Source: JAHJQQ01 sp963737555
Lineage (GTDB): Bacteria; Pseudomonadota; Gammaproteobacteria; Thiohalobacterales; Thiohalobacteraceae
Length of the DNA stretch: 64,000 bases
Direction of reading: 5' to 3'
Assembly (NCBI GenBank): GCA_963737555.1
Contig: CAVTTB010000008.1
Location: 186,001-250,000 of the forward strand
Shown: one piece after another, positions 19,897 to 28,633 of the stretch
Numbering within the stretch: the first letter of the stretch is position 1
Layout: each line of letters begins with the position of its first letter
Made by a program: the position numbers and the translations under genes
The notes under the pieces: model-generated
What the model saw: only the letters and a program-made list of their open reading frames with translations
Database searches by the model: none
What the model was told of the DNA's origin: nothing

Positions 19897-20933
19897 GGTG
19901 CGACGCCGGTGTCCTCGACGATCTGCACCGGCATGCCGGGGGTGAGTTCGATGAAGCCGCGCGTGACCACGCGATCGCCGTCCTGCAAACCGTCGAGAAT
20001 TTCGATATGTTCACCCAGTGAAGTGCCGCTACTCACGTTGCGGCGCTGCGCGATCGATGCGGCATCGACGACGAATACATATTCACCGCTAGGGTCCTGA
20101 CGCAAGGCATTCAGCGGAACACTGCGACGGGTTTTGCTTTCGCCGGGCAAATAGACGCGCGCCAACTGACCGGCCTGCGCACCGGCGGGCACCGGTGCGA
20201 GTTCGACTTCGACAATGCCCTGACGCGTATCTGCGGCAACCGTGGGATGGATGCGCGTGATATGGCCCGCGTAACGCGGTGCGCCGAGCGCGTCGATGCT
20301 CACTTCCACGACGGCGCCGGTAGTGAGTGTCGGCAGCACCAATTCGGATACGCCGACGTCGATCATCAACGACTGTGGATCGGCCAGCGTCAGCAGATGC
20401 GCGAAACGCTGCACCACATCACCGGGTTCGACCAGGCGTTCGGTGACCACCGCGTCGAACGGTGCGCTGATCGTGGTGTAACCCATGCGCGTTTTCAGCA
20501 GTGAGACCTCGGCGGCGGCAACGCGGGCCTCGGTTTCGGCGCGCAGTTGTTCGTCCGCCGACACCAGCTTGCGGTCGGTGAGGCGCTGAATGCGTTGCAG
20601 ATTCAATTCGGTCTGACGGTTCAGGGCTTCGGCTTTGCGCAGCTCCGCGCTGAGCAAGCGATCATCGAGACGCGCAACCATCGTGCCGGCTGCAACCGCA
20701 TCGCCTTCATATACCGGCAATGCCTCGATGCGGCCTTCCTCCTGGCTATATAGTTTCACGGTGCGGCGTGCGCGTAGTGTGCCTGAACGTACCAAAGGCT
20801 GCGCCAACGCCGTGCTATCGACCGTGGCGACACTTACGACCACCGCTTTGTCCGAGGCGGGCTTCGCGCTCTGCGCGGTGTCGCCGGATTCGCCGCAGGC
20901 GGCGAGCGAAGCCAGCAAGATGCGCGAGCGCAA
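19893..20933 (-). CDS. RND efflux periplasmic adaptor subunit (HlyD/AcrA family)
   Basis: This membrane-fusion protein links the pump to an outer-membrane channel. It shows a lipobox-like LLASLAAC near the N-terminus, a barrel-sandwich (lipoyl) half EGRIEALPVYEGDAVAAGTMVARLDD, an alpha-hairpin with NLQRIQRL, and a second lipoyl half MGYTTISAPFDAVVTERLVEPGDVV. The beta-barrel and membrane-proximal domains end with RVVTRGFIELTPGMPVQIV. The frame opens with a TTG at 20933. A better signal peptide start (ATG near 20985, MKLRLP) would need one more frame change. The stop overlaps the pump start by four bases. Confidence 0.85.
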   Translation of the reverse strand: MRSRILLASLAACGESGDTAQSAKPASDKAVVVSVATVDSTALAQPLVRSGTLRARRTVKLYSQEEGRIEALPVYEGDAVAAGTMVARLDDRLLSAELRKAEALNRQTELNLQRIQRLTDRKLVSADEQLRAETEARVAAAEVSLLKTRMGYTTISAPFDAVVTERLVEPGDVVQRFAHLLTLADPQSLMIDVGVSELVLPTLTTGAVVEVSIDALGAPRYAGHITRIHPTVAADTRQGIVEVELAPVPAGAQAGQLARVYLPGESKTRRSVPLNALRQDPSGEYVFVVDAASIAQRRNVSSGTSLGEHIEILDGLQDGDRVVTRGFIELTPGMPVQIVEDTGVAP

Positions 20934-21063
20934 GTCGGCGCAGTGCGTGAGTATGATGAGTGGGCAGACGCAATTTCATGGCGTGATGGTAGCAGCAACT
21001 GCGTGTGGACGGCAGCTGTGGCAGGCTACTCCTACGGTGGGCAACGAACGCGTCTGCAATGCC

Positions 21064-21972
21064 CTAGACACGGTAGAGAATATTCAAAATTTCATCGAAG
21101 TCCACCGCGGCGGCAGCCACCGCCGCATCGACGACCTCGGGGGTCAGGCCGGCGGCTGTCCACATCGCCGGTGCGATGTTATCGATCATGGCGCGTTCCG
21201 GCAGGTCGGCGAGCACCTGTGGATTCGTGTAGTCACCGAAGGGATCGTACTTTGCGGCGCCACGATTGTGGGCAATCGACTCGACCTGATGCGCGATATG
21301 GTTGGCGATCTGCACCAGACTGGTCTCCAGCGGCGCGTCTTGCGGCGGTTCGTTGCAATGATGGTGAGCGACGGCGCTGCACAAAGCCGTTGGCAATTGC
21401 CACAGCGTCAGCAGTTCATAACCGACTTCGGCGTGATCGAAACCCAGTTCCGCGCGTTCTGCGGTACACACATCCTCGCCGCGTACGGTCCGTTGCAGGA
21501 TCATCGCGGCGCTCTCTGGCAAAAGGCTGAAAATCAGCAGTCGGCCGACATCGTGCAACAGTCCGGCGATGAACAATCGTTCACCGTGCAGCACGCGCGC
21601 GCGCTTGGCCAGAAAGCGCGCCAGCAGGGCGCAATACACGGAGTGGCGCCAGAAGTCGAGCATATCGAAGCGCTCGCTCTCCAGGCCGCCGAACACGTCC
21701 ATGGCTGCCATGGCCAGGCTCAGATTGCGCAGTTCGGCGATACCGACCAGATTGATCGCGCGGGTGAGCGTGTCGACGCGCCCGGGAAAACCGTAGTAGG
21801 CGCTGTTCACCAACTTCAGCAGGCGGATGGTCAGCGCGGGATCTTGGGATACCAACTCCGCGAACTCGCCCATCTCCGCATGCGGGTTGCCGGCGAGTTG
21901 TTGAATGCGCAAACAGATCTCGGGCAACGACAGCAGTTGCACGTTATCGTGGACGAGGTCATGGGCGTGCAT
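21064..21972 (-). CDS. HDOD domain protein
   Basis: HDOD proteins are non-enzymatic relatives of HD phosphohydrolases that take part in signalling. The family core is visible in LLSLPEICLRIQQLAGNPHAEM, DPALTIRLLKLVNSAYYGFP and TRAINLVGIAELRNLSLA, then FWRHSVYCALLARFLA and GLLHDVGRLLIF. At 302 residues it has only the HDOD domain, with no receiver or GGDEF attached. It stands alone between the RND operon and pirin. The C-terminus (about residues 250-302) is alanine-rich. Confidence 0.85.
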   Translation of the reverse strand: MHAHDLVHDNVQLLSLPEICLRIQQLAGNPHAEMGEFAELVSQDPALTIRLLKLVNSAYYGFPGRVDTLTRAINLVGIAELRNLSLAMAAMDVFGGLESERFDMLDFWRHSVYCALLARFLAKRARVLHGERLFIAGLLHDVGRLLIFSLLPESAAMILQRTVRGEDVCTAERAELGFDHAEVGYELLTLWQLPTALCSAVAHHHCNEPPQDAPLETSLVQIANHIAHQVESIAHNRGAAKYDPFGDYTNPQVLADLPERAMIDNIAPAMWTAAGLTPEVVDAAVAAAAVDFDEILNILYRV

Positions 21973-22066
21973 GAGTGCTCCGGGCCGCGGGTCTGCATGC
22001 CATTGTACGCAAATATGCGCATCGGGAAGCGGCCAATGCCGTTCCGTGATACGGAATATTCAGGGC

Positions 22067-22801
22067 CTAATCCACATATGACCCGTGCTGATGAATCGGT
22101 TCACCGTGCGGGGTGCCGAACACCAGCATCAGGCGCAGCGCCGACTCGGCGTGTATTGGCACCGATGTGGCGCCGTGACTGAACCAGGCCATGCCGGCCT
22201 CAAGGCGTTCGCCGTTGATGCGCGCCTCGCCCGAGACGACATAGGCGAGTGCATGTTCACCAGCTTGCATCGGCAGCGTGTGTTCGCCATCGCTTTCCAA
22301 GTGCAGATCGTAATAGCGGATCGGCGTATGCAGACGCAATGGCGAACCCGGCCCCACTACGGTGCGCAGTCGTCCGTGTGGCAGGATTTCTTCGGGAAAA
22401 TCTTGTGCATCGACTTGTTGGTATTCCGGGTCGATCCGTTTCAGTCGTTGCGGCAGGTTGATCCACAATTGAATGCCGCGCGTGTTGCCCATGTCCGCGG
22501 GCATCTCGGAATGCACAATGCCGCGCCCGGCGGTGAAGCGTTGTGCGCCCTGTGGCCCCACCGTCGAGGTGTTGCCGAGGTTGTCTGCATGTTGCATGGC
22601 GCCTTCGAAAAGATAGGTGATCGCTTCGAAGCCGCGGTGCGGGTGCTCGGGAAAACCGGCCCCCGCGCCGATGTCGAAGTGATCCCAGAGCACGAACGGA
22701 TCGAAGTTCATGAAGCGCGGGATCGGAAACAAGCGACGTACCTCGGCACCATCGCCTTCCATGGTCGCCGTTGCGGTGCGAATGAAGCTGTCTTGATTCA
22801 T
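22067..22801 (-). CDS. Pirin family protein
   Basis: This bicupin of 244 residues binds iron at the N-terminal domain. The metal ligands lie in EHPHRGFEAITYLFEG and in IVHSEMP. The C-terminal cupin ends in LMLVFGTPHGEPIHQHGSYVD. Bacterial pirins such as YhhW can have quercetinase activity, but the natural role is unsettled. The gene is intact; the ATG at 22801 is followed by a normal pirin N-terminus. Confidence 0.92.
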   Translation of the reverse strand: MNQDSFIRTATATMEGDGAEVRRLFPIPRFMNFDPFVLWDHFDIGAGAGFPEHPHRGFEAITYLFEGAMQHADNLGNTSTVGPQGAQRFTAGRGIVHSEMPADMGNTRGIQLWINLPQRLKRIDPEYQQVDAQDFPEEILPHGRLRTVVGPGSPLRLHTPIRYYDLHLESDGEHTLPMQAGEHALAYVVSGEARINGERLEAGMAWFSHGATSVPIHAESALRLMLVFGTPHGEPIHQHGSYVD

Positions 22802-23105
22802 GGTCAGGACTCCCTCTGTGATGGCGGCAATAACGGCGATGTGCGACCAGGTTGCATATGTCTAACGCGGCTCGGCATCTTCTCCACCGCACCTACCCAC
22901 AACACCTGTCTTGGGATCATTCGTGGAGTATGGAAGGATTATGTATGATCGAAATGAAAATAAAAGCGGATCAACCCGAGCATACATTGGTACCTATCAA
23001 TAGGCGTATAACCATGGCATCACCCCGGATTGGCATTGGAGCAATGGCACGCACTGCAGTCCGCGGTGGACGCCGGTGTTGCCGCGCCGCCGATGGGTGG
23101 GCGCC
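22802..23105. other. Intergenic region, no supported gene
   Basis: A possible frame from 22944 gives 54 residues (MIEMKIKADQPEHTLVPINR...), but it has no visible ribosome site, ends inside the next gene and matches nothing known. Nothing else is seen. Confidence 0.4.
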
Positions 23106-23573
23106 ATGAAGCATGCGCAACGCTGTCCCTGCGGTTCCGGGCGTGCGCTGGCCGAGTGCTGCGGTCCGGCATTGTCTGGCCAATGTATGCCCGACACTGC
23201 CGAGGCGCTGATGCGCTCGCGGTTTACGGCCTTCGTGCGCGGGGACGTGGGTTATCTGTTAAGCACGTGGCATCCGCGCACCCGCCCGGTGATGCTGGAT
23301 CTGACGGATCAACCGGCGTGGGAGCGGTTGGAAATTGTGCGCAGCCACGCGGGTATGAACTCGGACAGCGAAGGCCAGGTGGAGTTCATCGCCCACTTTC
23401 GCAGCGATAGCGGCGCCGGGCGATTGCACGAGTCGAGCCAATTCGTGCGCGAGCAGGGCCAGTGGCTGTACCTGGATGGCGTGCAGCCGGCAGCGGTTGC
23501 AGACAAGCCGGGCCGCAACACAATTTGCCCCTGCGGCAGTGGCCGCAAATTCAAACACTGTTGTGGCCGGTGA
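23106..23573 (+). CDS. YchJ-like SEC-C motif protein (UPF0225)
   Basis: This 155-residue protein has zinc-binding SEC-C motifs at both ends, CPCGSGRALAECCGP at residues 7-21 and CPCGSGRKFKHCCG at the C-terminus, around an NTF2-like middle domain (LMRSRFTAFVRGDVGYLLSTW). This is the layout of the YchJ family, whose function is unknown. ATG 23106 is chosen because YchJ proteins begin a few residues before the first cysteine motif; the frame is also open from 23076. Confidence 0.88.
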   Translation: MKHAQRCPCGSGRALAECCGPALSGQCMPDTAEALMRSRFTAFVRGDVGYLLSTWHPRTRPVMLDLTDQPAWERLEIVRSHAGMNSDSEGQVEFIAHFRSDSGAGRLHESSQFVREQGQWLYLDGVQPAAVADKPGRNTICPCGSGRKFKHCCGR

Positions 23574-23671
23574 GGCGACATGACTGGAATATACATGTCG
23601 GGAATATATGGGTTTGGTGGGTGCGCTATGCTCGTAGGGTCGAAATGGAGCATTCAGAAGGAGGATCTATC

Positions 23672-24182
23672 ATGCACAAGCTGCAGAAGAAAAGTCAGCG
23701 TCGGACTGCTGGTCGCAGGCCTGAGTTGTGGCGCTTTCGCCGCCGATGAACCTGCCCTGGTGACCTATCAGGCACTCACGCTCGAAACCGCCCAGGCACT
23801 CGCCGAGGCGACAGTAGAGGCCTGTCGCAAGGGGGGATTCCAGATTGCCGTTGCCGTGGTCGATCGGGCCGGTGTGCCACAGGTTATTCTCAGAGATCGC
23901 TATGCGGGCGCGCATACCCCGGATACGGCAACGCGCAAGGCCTGGACGGCGGCGAGTTTCCGCACCGACACGTTAGCGATGGCCGAAACGACGCAGGCCG
24001 GCAAGACGCAATCCGGTGCGCGCAGCGTTACCCATGCGTTGATGATCGGCGGTGGCGTGCCGATCGAGGTCGACGGCAGTCTGGTCGGCGCTGTGGGGGT
24101 GTCGGGCGCGCCGGAAGGCGAACAGGATGATGCCTGTGCGCGAAGTGGATTGGTGGCCATCGAAGAGCGATTGCTGCACTAG
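23672..24182 (+). CDS. GlcG/HbpS-like heme-binding family protein, secreted (frameshifted)
   Basis: This is a protein of the GlcG/HbpS (DUF336) family, about 169 residues. A very strong AAGGAGG at 23658-23664 points to ATG 23672, which begins MHKLQKK. One extra A in the run at about 23685-23691 then breaks the frame. With three A instead of four the protein reads on as KVSVGLLVAGLSCGAFAADE, a clear signal peptide. The mature part has LTLETAQALAEATVEACRK, AVAVVDRAGVPQVILRDR, the GAR..HALMIGGGVPI glycine segment and VGAVGVSGAP. The usual function is heme or small-molecule binding in the periplasm. Confidence 0.82.
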
Positions 24183-24202
24183 CGCGATCCGCTCGCCCGA
24201 AC

Positions 24203-24491
24203 TTAAGGCGCTTGGAGCACCTGGAGCAGTTGCTCCTGGTCGGTGCCGGCGGCGAGCGCCGAGCGGATCTTGTTAAACGCCTCGGCGGCGAGTTTGGGGT
24301 TGGTGCCGTACGGCGTCATCTTGCCGTACTTCCACCCGGCCGCCTTGAGCGCACGCACCTTGAATTCGTTGGCACTCACGCCCGCGCCGCCAAGCGCAAG
24401 CAAGTGCCGCCTCGATTTTCAGATGCGGGGGTTTTTCACCGCCAATGCGCGAAAAATCGTCTTCGTGTACTTCAGCGATCGTTGTATCCAT
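24203..24491 (-). CDS. Hypothetical protein (frameshifted)
   Basis: The N-terminal piece MDTTIAEVHEDDFSRIGGE and HLKIEAAL join, after a frame change near 24405, to LALGGAGVSANEFKVRALKA and AGWKYGKMTPYGTNPKLAAE, ending LLQVLQAP. The corrected length is about 95 residues. It is acidic at the N-terminus and basic later, with no membrane segment. I do not recognise the family. Both frames read as natural protein and meet cleanly, which supports one real gene. Confidence 0.5.
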
Positions 24492-24713
24492 GGGTGCGGC
24501 CTTGTCGCTATTGGGGAGAGCCAAGGGCCCGGCCGGAGGCAGGGCGGTACTGTTTTATGTTCGGCCTTGGGACGCGATTCTTAAGCCGACAAAACACCCT
24601 TTTCGGCATAAATATTCTCCTGCATTCACCTAAGGCATGGGCGGATTCTCGGTAGGGCCGGCGACGCTTGCTAGAATCCGCGCAGACATATCGTCTTATG
24701 GAATTTTTCAACT

Positions 24714-25328
24714 ATGAAAATCAGCATCATCAGCGGCAGTCACCGGCACAACTCGCAAAGTGAGAAGGTGGCCAGACACATTGTTAAAAGTTTGCAACAA
24801 CATGCGCTGTGCGACGCGTCGTGGCTGTTCAGTCTGGCCGGCAACCCGCTGCCGTTGTGGGACCAGGGCATCTGGGACGGCGACCCGGACTGGACGGCGC
24901 GCCTGGCGCCGATCTCCAAAGAACTGCATGAGAGCGACGCCTTCGTCATCGTCGCCCCGGAATACCACGGTCAGGTGCCGGCCGGGCTGAAGAATTTTTT
25001 CCTGCTGTGGGGCAAGGGCGAGCTCGCCCACAAACCCGCGCTGATTGTTACCGTGTCGTCGGCCGATGGTGGCTCTTACCCGGTCGCTGAGCTGCGTATG
25101 AGCAGTTACAAGAACAACCGCATCTGCTATATCCCCGAACAGATCATTGTACGTAACGTCGAGAAGGTGCTGAACGATGATCCCGCGCAGAACAATGAAG
25201 CTGCCGACACCTATTTCCGTGACCGTATCCGCTATGCGCTGACGCTGTTGAGGGAATATGCCGTGGCACTGCGCCAAGTGCGCGCCAGTCCGGCGAGTGA
25301 TCGCTCGGTGTATAAAAATGGGATGTGA
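24714..25328 (+). CDS. NAD(P)H-dependent FMN reductase family protein
   Basis: This 204-residue flavodoxin-fold protein has the FMN phosphate loop GSHRHNSQS near the N-terminus and the family signature PEYHGQVPAGLKNFF. Such proteins reduce flavins, quinones or azo and chromate compounds with NAD(P)H. Substrates cannot be told from sequence. The gene stands alone and is intact. Confidence 0.85.
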   Translation: MKISIISGSHRHNSQSEKVARHIVKSLQQHALCDASWLFSLAGNPLPLWDQGIWDGDPDWTARLAPISKELHESDAFVIVAPEYHGQVPAGLKNFFLLWGKGELAHKPALIVTVSSADGGSYPVAELRMSSYKNNRICYIPEQIIVRNVEKVLNDDPAQNNEAADTYFRDRIRYALTLLREYAVALRQVRASPASDRSVYKNGM

Positions 25329-25411
25329 GCGCGTTCGCTGTAGGATGCGTTCGGCGGGCTAAACGCAGCAGCTAATGTCCTGGAGTAAGGGTTGTAAGCG
25401 GCGGAGGTTAT

Positions 25412-26680
25412 ATGTCACGCACAGCAGCAGCATATCTGGACACACACACGGCTAGCGCCATGTCACTGTGCATCGATCGGGCGCGTTCGATCTGCGGCGG
25501 TATTGCGCTGCTGGTATGTCTGTCGGCGTCGCCGGTTGCCGCTGATACCACGCCGTTACAGTATCGAGAACAGACCCTCGATTTAGGCGACCAGCAGGTC
25601 GTCGTGCGGATTCCGCAGGGCTTCAAGCTGGAACTGCTGACTGCTGGTCTGAACGCGCCGCGGCTGCTGACCTTCGCCGCCAATGGCGATCTGTTCATCG
25701 GCTCGCGCTCCGGCCGGGTGTATCGTCTTACGCCACCGTATACGTCGCCGCAGGTGTTGGTGAAGTTGCCGGACTATCCGCACAGTGTCGCGTTGCGCAC
25801 GCATGAAATCCTTATCGCCCAGACCGACGGACTGTATCGAGCGCCCTATCAGCCGGGGCAGGCGACACTCGATCCCGATGCAGTGAAGCTGTATGCCGAA
25901 CTGCCCGGCGGTGGCGGCCATAGCAGTCGCAGCGTCGCCATCGGCCCGGATGGGCGCGTGTATGTGAGTCTCGGCATCAGCGGCAATTGCAGCGACCAAT
26001 ATCTCGGTGAGCCGTATGCGTTCACCGATCGGCGCGGCGGTGTACTGGTGCTGGACGAGTCAGGTGACACGCCGGCATGGAAAACCTATGGCAGTGGTCT
26101 GCGCAATCCGGTCGGCTTTGCCTGGCATCCGCGTACGGCGGAATTGTATGCGAGCAACAACGGCCCCGATCACCAGGGTTTCGAGCTGCCGCCGGAATAC
26201 TTCAGCCGCATCACGCCGGGTTCGTTTCACGGCATGCCCTGGTTTCAATTCGATGGCGCGCGTGTGCAGCGCGATGACTGTATCGACCGCACGCCGCCGC
26301 GTCCGCGCAGTGATGTGACACCGCCAGTCGCGACCTTTCCCGCGCGCAATGCGCCGATGGGCGTGGCCTTTGTGCCCGCCGGTGCGCTGCACAAAGACTT
26401 GGAATTCGATGCCGTCGTGGCGTTGCGTGGCTCATGGGGTACACAGCCCAGCGGCAGCAGTCTGGGTGCGGCGGCGTCACGGCGCCCGCCGAAACTGGTG
26501 GTGGTGCGTTTCAAAGACGGTCAAGCACAACGCGTCGATGACCTGGTGACAGGCTTTCAGTTGCGCAACGGTGAACGCTGGGCGCGCCCCGTCGGTGTCG
26601 CCGTCGGTCCGGACGGTGCGCTGTACTTCACCAGCGACAGCGATGTGAATGGCTTGTTTCGCCTGGTGCCGGTTCGCTGA
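25412..26680 (+). CDS. PQQ-dependent sugar dehydrogenase family protein, periplasmic
   Basis: This secreted six-bladed beta-propeller protein has 422 residues and a signal peptide around residues 24-45 (GIALLVCLSASPVAA). Family motifs are NGDLFIGSRSGRVYRL, GGGGHSSRSVAIGPDGRVYVSLG with a likely catalytic histidine, GLRNPVGFAWHPRTAELYASNNGPD and FPARNAPMGVAFVPAGAL. This matches soluble aldose/sorbosone dehydrogenase-like proteins that use PQQ. The start ATG has GGAGG 6-10 bases upstream. The substrate is unknown. Confidence 0.8.
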   Translation: MSRTAAAYLDTHTASAMSLCIDRARSICGGIALLVCLSASPVAADTTPLQYREQTLDLGDQQVVVRIPQGFKLELLTAGLNAPRLLTFAANGDLFIGSRSGRVYRLTPPYTSPQVLVKLPDYPHSVALRTHEILIAQTDGLYRAPYQPGQATLDPDAVKLYAELPGGGGHSSRSVAIGPDGRVYVSLGISGNCSDQYLGEPYAFTDRRGGVLVLDESGDTPAWKTYGSGLRNPVGFAWHPRTAELYASNNGPDHQGFELPPEYFSRITPGSFHGMPWFQFDGARVQRDDCIDRTPPRPRSDVTPPVATFPARNAPMGVAFVPAGALHKDLEFDAVVALRGSWGTQPSGSSLGAAASRRPPKLVVVRFKDGQAQRVDDLVTGFQLRNGERWARPVGVAVGPDGALYFTSDSDVNGLFRLVPVR

Positions 26681-26681
26681 T

Positions 26682-27419
26682 TCAGGCGATGTCCCATAAG
26701 CCCAATCCGCTCACGATCATCAAGCCCAATCCGATCCAGCGTTTGAAGTGCTGATCGTTGCGTGTGATGGCGTCATGCGCCTTCAGCCCGAGCACATGGC
26801 CGATGGCGGCCACCGGCAGCAGCATCAGCGCGGTCAGTAAATGCAGATCGACGCCGACAGCGGCAAATGTACTCATCTTGATCGCGACGAGAATAAACCA
26901 GAGCACGAACAGCGTATCGCGCAATTGCGTCTTGGCGACGTTGCGCATGTACACGGCGACCATCAGCGGCGCGCCGGTGAGCGAGGTGCCGGCGACGTAA
27001 CCGCCGAGGATCAGCAGCAGCTTGTCGACCCAATCATGGCGGCTGTGAATCGCCCAGTTCATTACCCAGATGAAAGCGTAGAACAGCGTGATCGAGTAGA
27101 TGAAAATCAACAACCAACGGTTCGGCAGGTTGAGCAGGCCGAATACGCCGACCAGGGCGGCGGGAATAATGTACAGCGACGAGCGGCGCAGATAGGCCCA
27201 GTCGACATTGTTCAGCCGCGTGCGCAGGGTAAGGCCGGAAAAGAACAGCAAATGCGAGCCGATGATCGGCAGCCACAGCAGCGGTTGATTATCGATGAAC
27301 AGCAGCAGCGGCAGGCCCAAGGCCGCACCACCGAATCCCAGTCCGGTGCGCACGAAACCTGTCCACAGAAAGATCAGGCCGATCAACAGGGTTTGCAATA
27401 GGTCGAAGTGCAACAACAT
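26682..27419 (-). CDS. TauE/SafE family sulfite/anion exporter
   Basis: This 245-residue membrane protein has about seven helices. The TauE/SafE family repeat is seen in FLWTGFVRTGLGFGGAALGLPLLLF and later GGYVAGTSLTGAPLMVAVYM. Members export sulfite, sulfoacetate or related anions across the cytoplasmic membrane. It converges with the dehydrogenase gene, with one base between the stops. Confidence 0.85.
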   Translation of the reverse strand: MLLHFDLLQTLLIGLIFLWTGFVRTGLGFGGAALGLPLLLFIDNQPLLWLPIIGSHLLFFSGLTLRTRLNNVDWAYLRRSSLYIIPAALVGVFGLLNLPNRWLLIFIYSITLFYAFIWVMNWAIHSRHDWVDKLLLILGGYVAGTSLTGAPLMVAVYMRNVAKTQLRDTLFVLWFILVAIKMSTFAAVGVDLHLLTALMLLPVAAIGHVLGLKAHDAITRNDQHFKRWIGLGLMIVSGLGLWDIA

Positions 27420-27513
27420 AAGCGCTCATCCACGGTGGTGGCGGACTATACACCGGATCTACACCGGGTGCCGGGCTTGGCAACGTCGTGCATTTAGCCA
27501 AGAATGCGCGCCT

Positions 27514-28395
27514 ATGTTGAATGCTGAACGTGCGCGCTGGAATCCCGATTTTGCACAGACCTCGCCGCTGTTTGAGCCCTTGCGTGCCTGGGCACCGGCG
27601 TTCGCGCATTACACGCAGGACTGGCCCGATCTGGATGTTTATCAGCGACTACTGGCCGCGCAGCCCGAGCCCATCCTGACCCGCGGTGGCCAGTTGTTGA
27701 AAATCGTCGCGCAAGATGGTCGTCCGCAACGCTTCGAGGAACATTACGCGCCGCGCGTGTACATGACCGGCGAGCTGCAAACGCGCCGCGAAAACTGGCA
27801 CGACTTTTTTCAGTTTTTGAGCTGGCTGATGTTCCCCAAGACCAAGGCGGTGATCAACGCCTTGCATGTGCCGCATGCCGAGGCGCGTATCGCCGCGGCG
27901 AGCGATCTGGGCCGACGCTCGCCGCTGGAGAATATGTTGTCGCTGTTCGATGAGGGTGGCGCGGTGGTCATCGCCAGCGATCCCGCATTGTTGCAGTTGA
28001 TCCGCGACTTTCAGTGGCAGACCTTGTTCTGGGAACGCCGCGCCGACCTCGCGCAAAGCCTACGCTGCATCAGCTTCGGCCATGCCGTGTATGAAAAGGC
28101 GCTGCATCCGTATGTCGGCATGACCGCCAATGCCATTCTGCTGGAGGTCGAGCCTGGACTGCTCAGGCAGTCGATGGAGGCTTTGCTGCCGGCGCTCGAT
28201 GAGCGTTTGGCCGCGCTGTTCACGCACGGTGCGGCATATACTCGGCCGCGCGATCTGCAACCGTTTCCGATTCTCGGCATGCCCGGTTGGGATCCGGCCA
28301 ATGCGGATGCGGACTACTACACTAATACGCAGTATTTCCGCTTGGGGCGGCGGCGCGCGGATCGGTGCAGCCAACCTGAAATCCTTTCCCGCTGA
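27514..28395 (+). CDS. DUF3025 domain protein
   Basis: This 293-residue protein of the DUF3025 family has unknown function. The conserved segments are NWHDFFQFLSWLMFPKTKAVINALH and LPILGMPGW-like (here PFPILGMPGWDPAN) followed by YYTNTQYFR. ATG 27514 fits the family N-terminus (RWNPDF); the frame is open upstream to 27295 but that part is low-complexity. The gene is intact and ends 238 bp before the ATP-grasp gene, a gap in which I see nothing. Confidence 0.82.
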   Translation: MLNAERARWNPDFAQTSPLFEPLRAWAPAFAHYTQDWPDLDVYQRLLAAQPEPILTRGGQLLKIVAQDGRPQRFEEHYAPRVYMTGELQTRRENWHDFFQFLSWLMFPKTKAVINALHVPHAEARIAAASDLGRRSPLENMLSLFDEGGAVVIASDPALLQLIRDFQWQTLFWERRADLAQSLRCISFGHAVYEKALHPYVGMTANAILLEVEPGLLRQSMEALLPALDERLAALFTHGAAYTRPRDLQPFPILGMPGWDPANADADYYTNTQYFRLGRRRADRCSQPEILSR

Positions 28396-28633
28396 AGTCG
28401 CAAGGACGGAATCGCTCACGATGTGTGCACTAGAACGGTGCCGATCATTCCCGGTATGCTCTGTCATCAGGCAGAGATACAGCGCTTCGGCGTTCGACCC
28501 GAACCTAATCGTATGATTTGATTCATGTGCCCCCGCGTGGCACGAAGGCTGCTCAGGTAATGTCAAAAATGCACCAATTTATCGTGGTGCCGGAAGATGT
28601 TGGGACAGGTGCCGCAGGGCGCATAGGCAAACC

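Noticed and set aside
20635..22182. Plus-strand frame of 515 codons over the adaptor and HDOD genes
   Set aside because: It spans two genes read on the other strand, both with clear family motifs.
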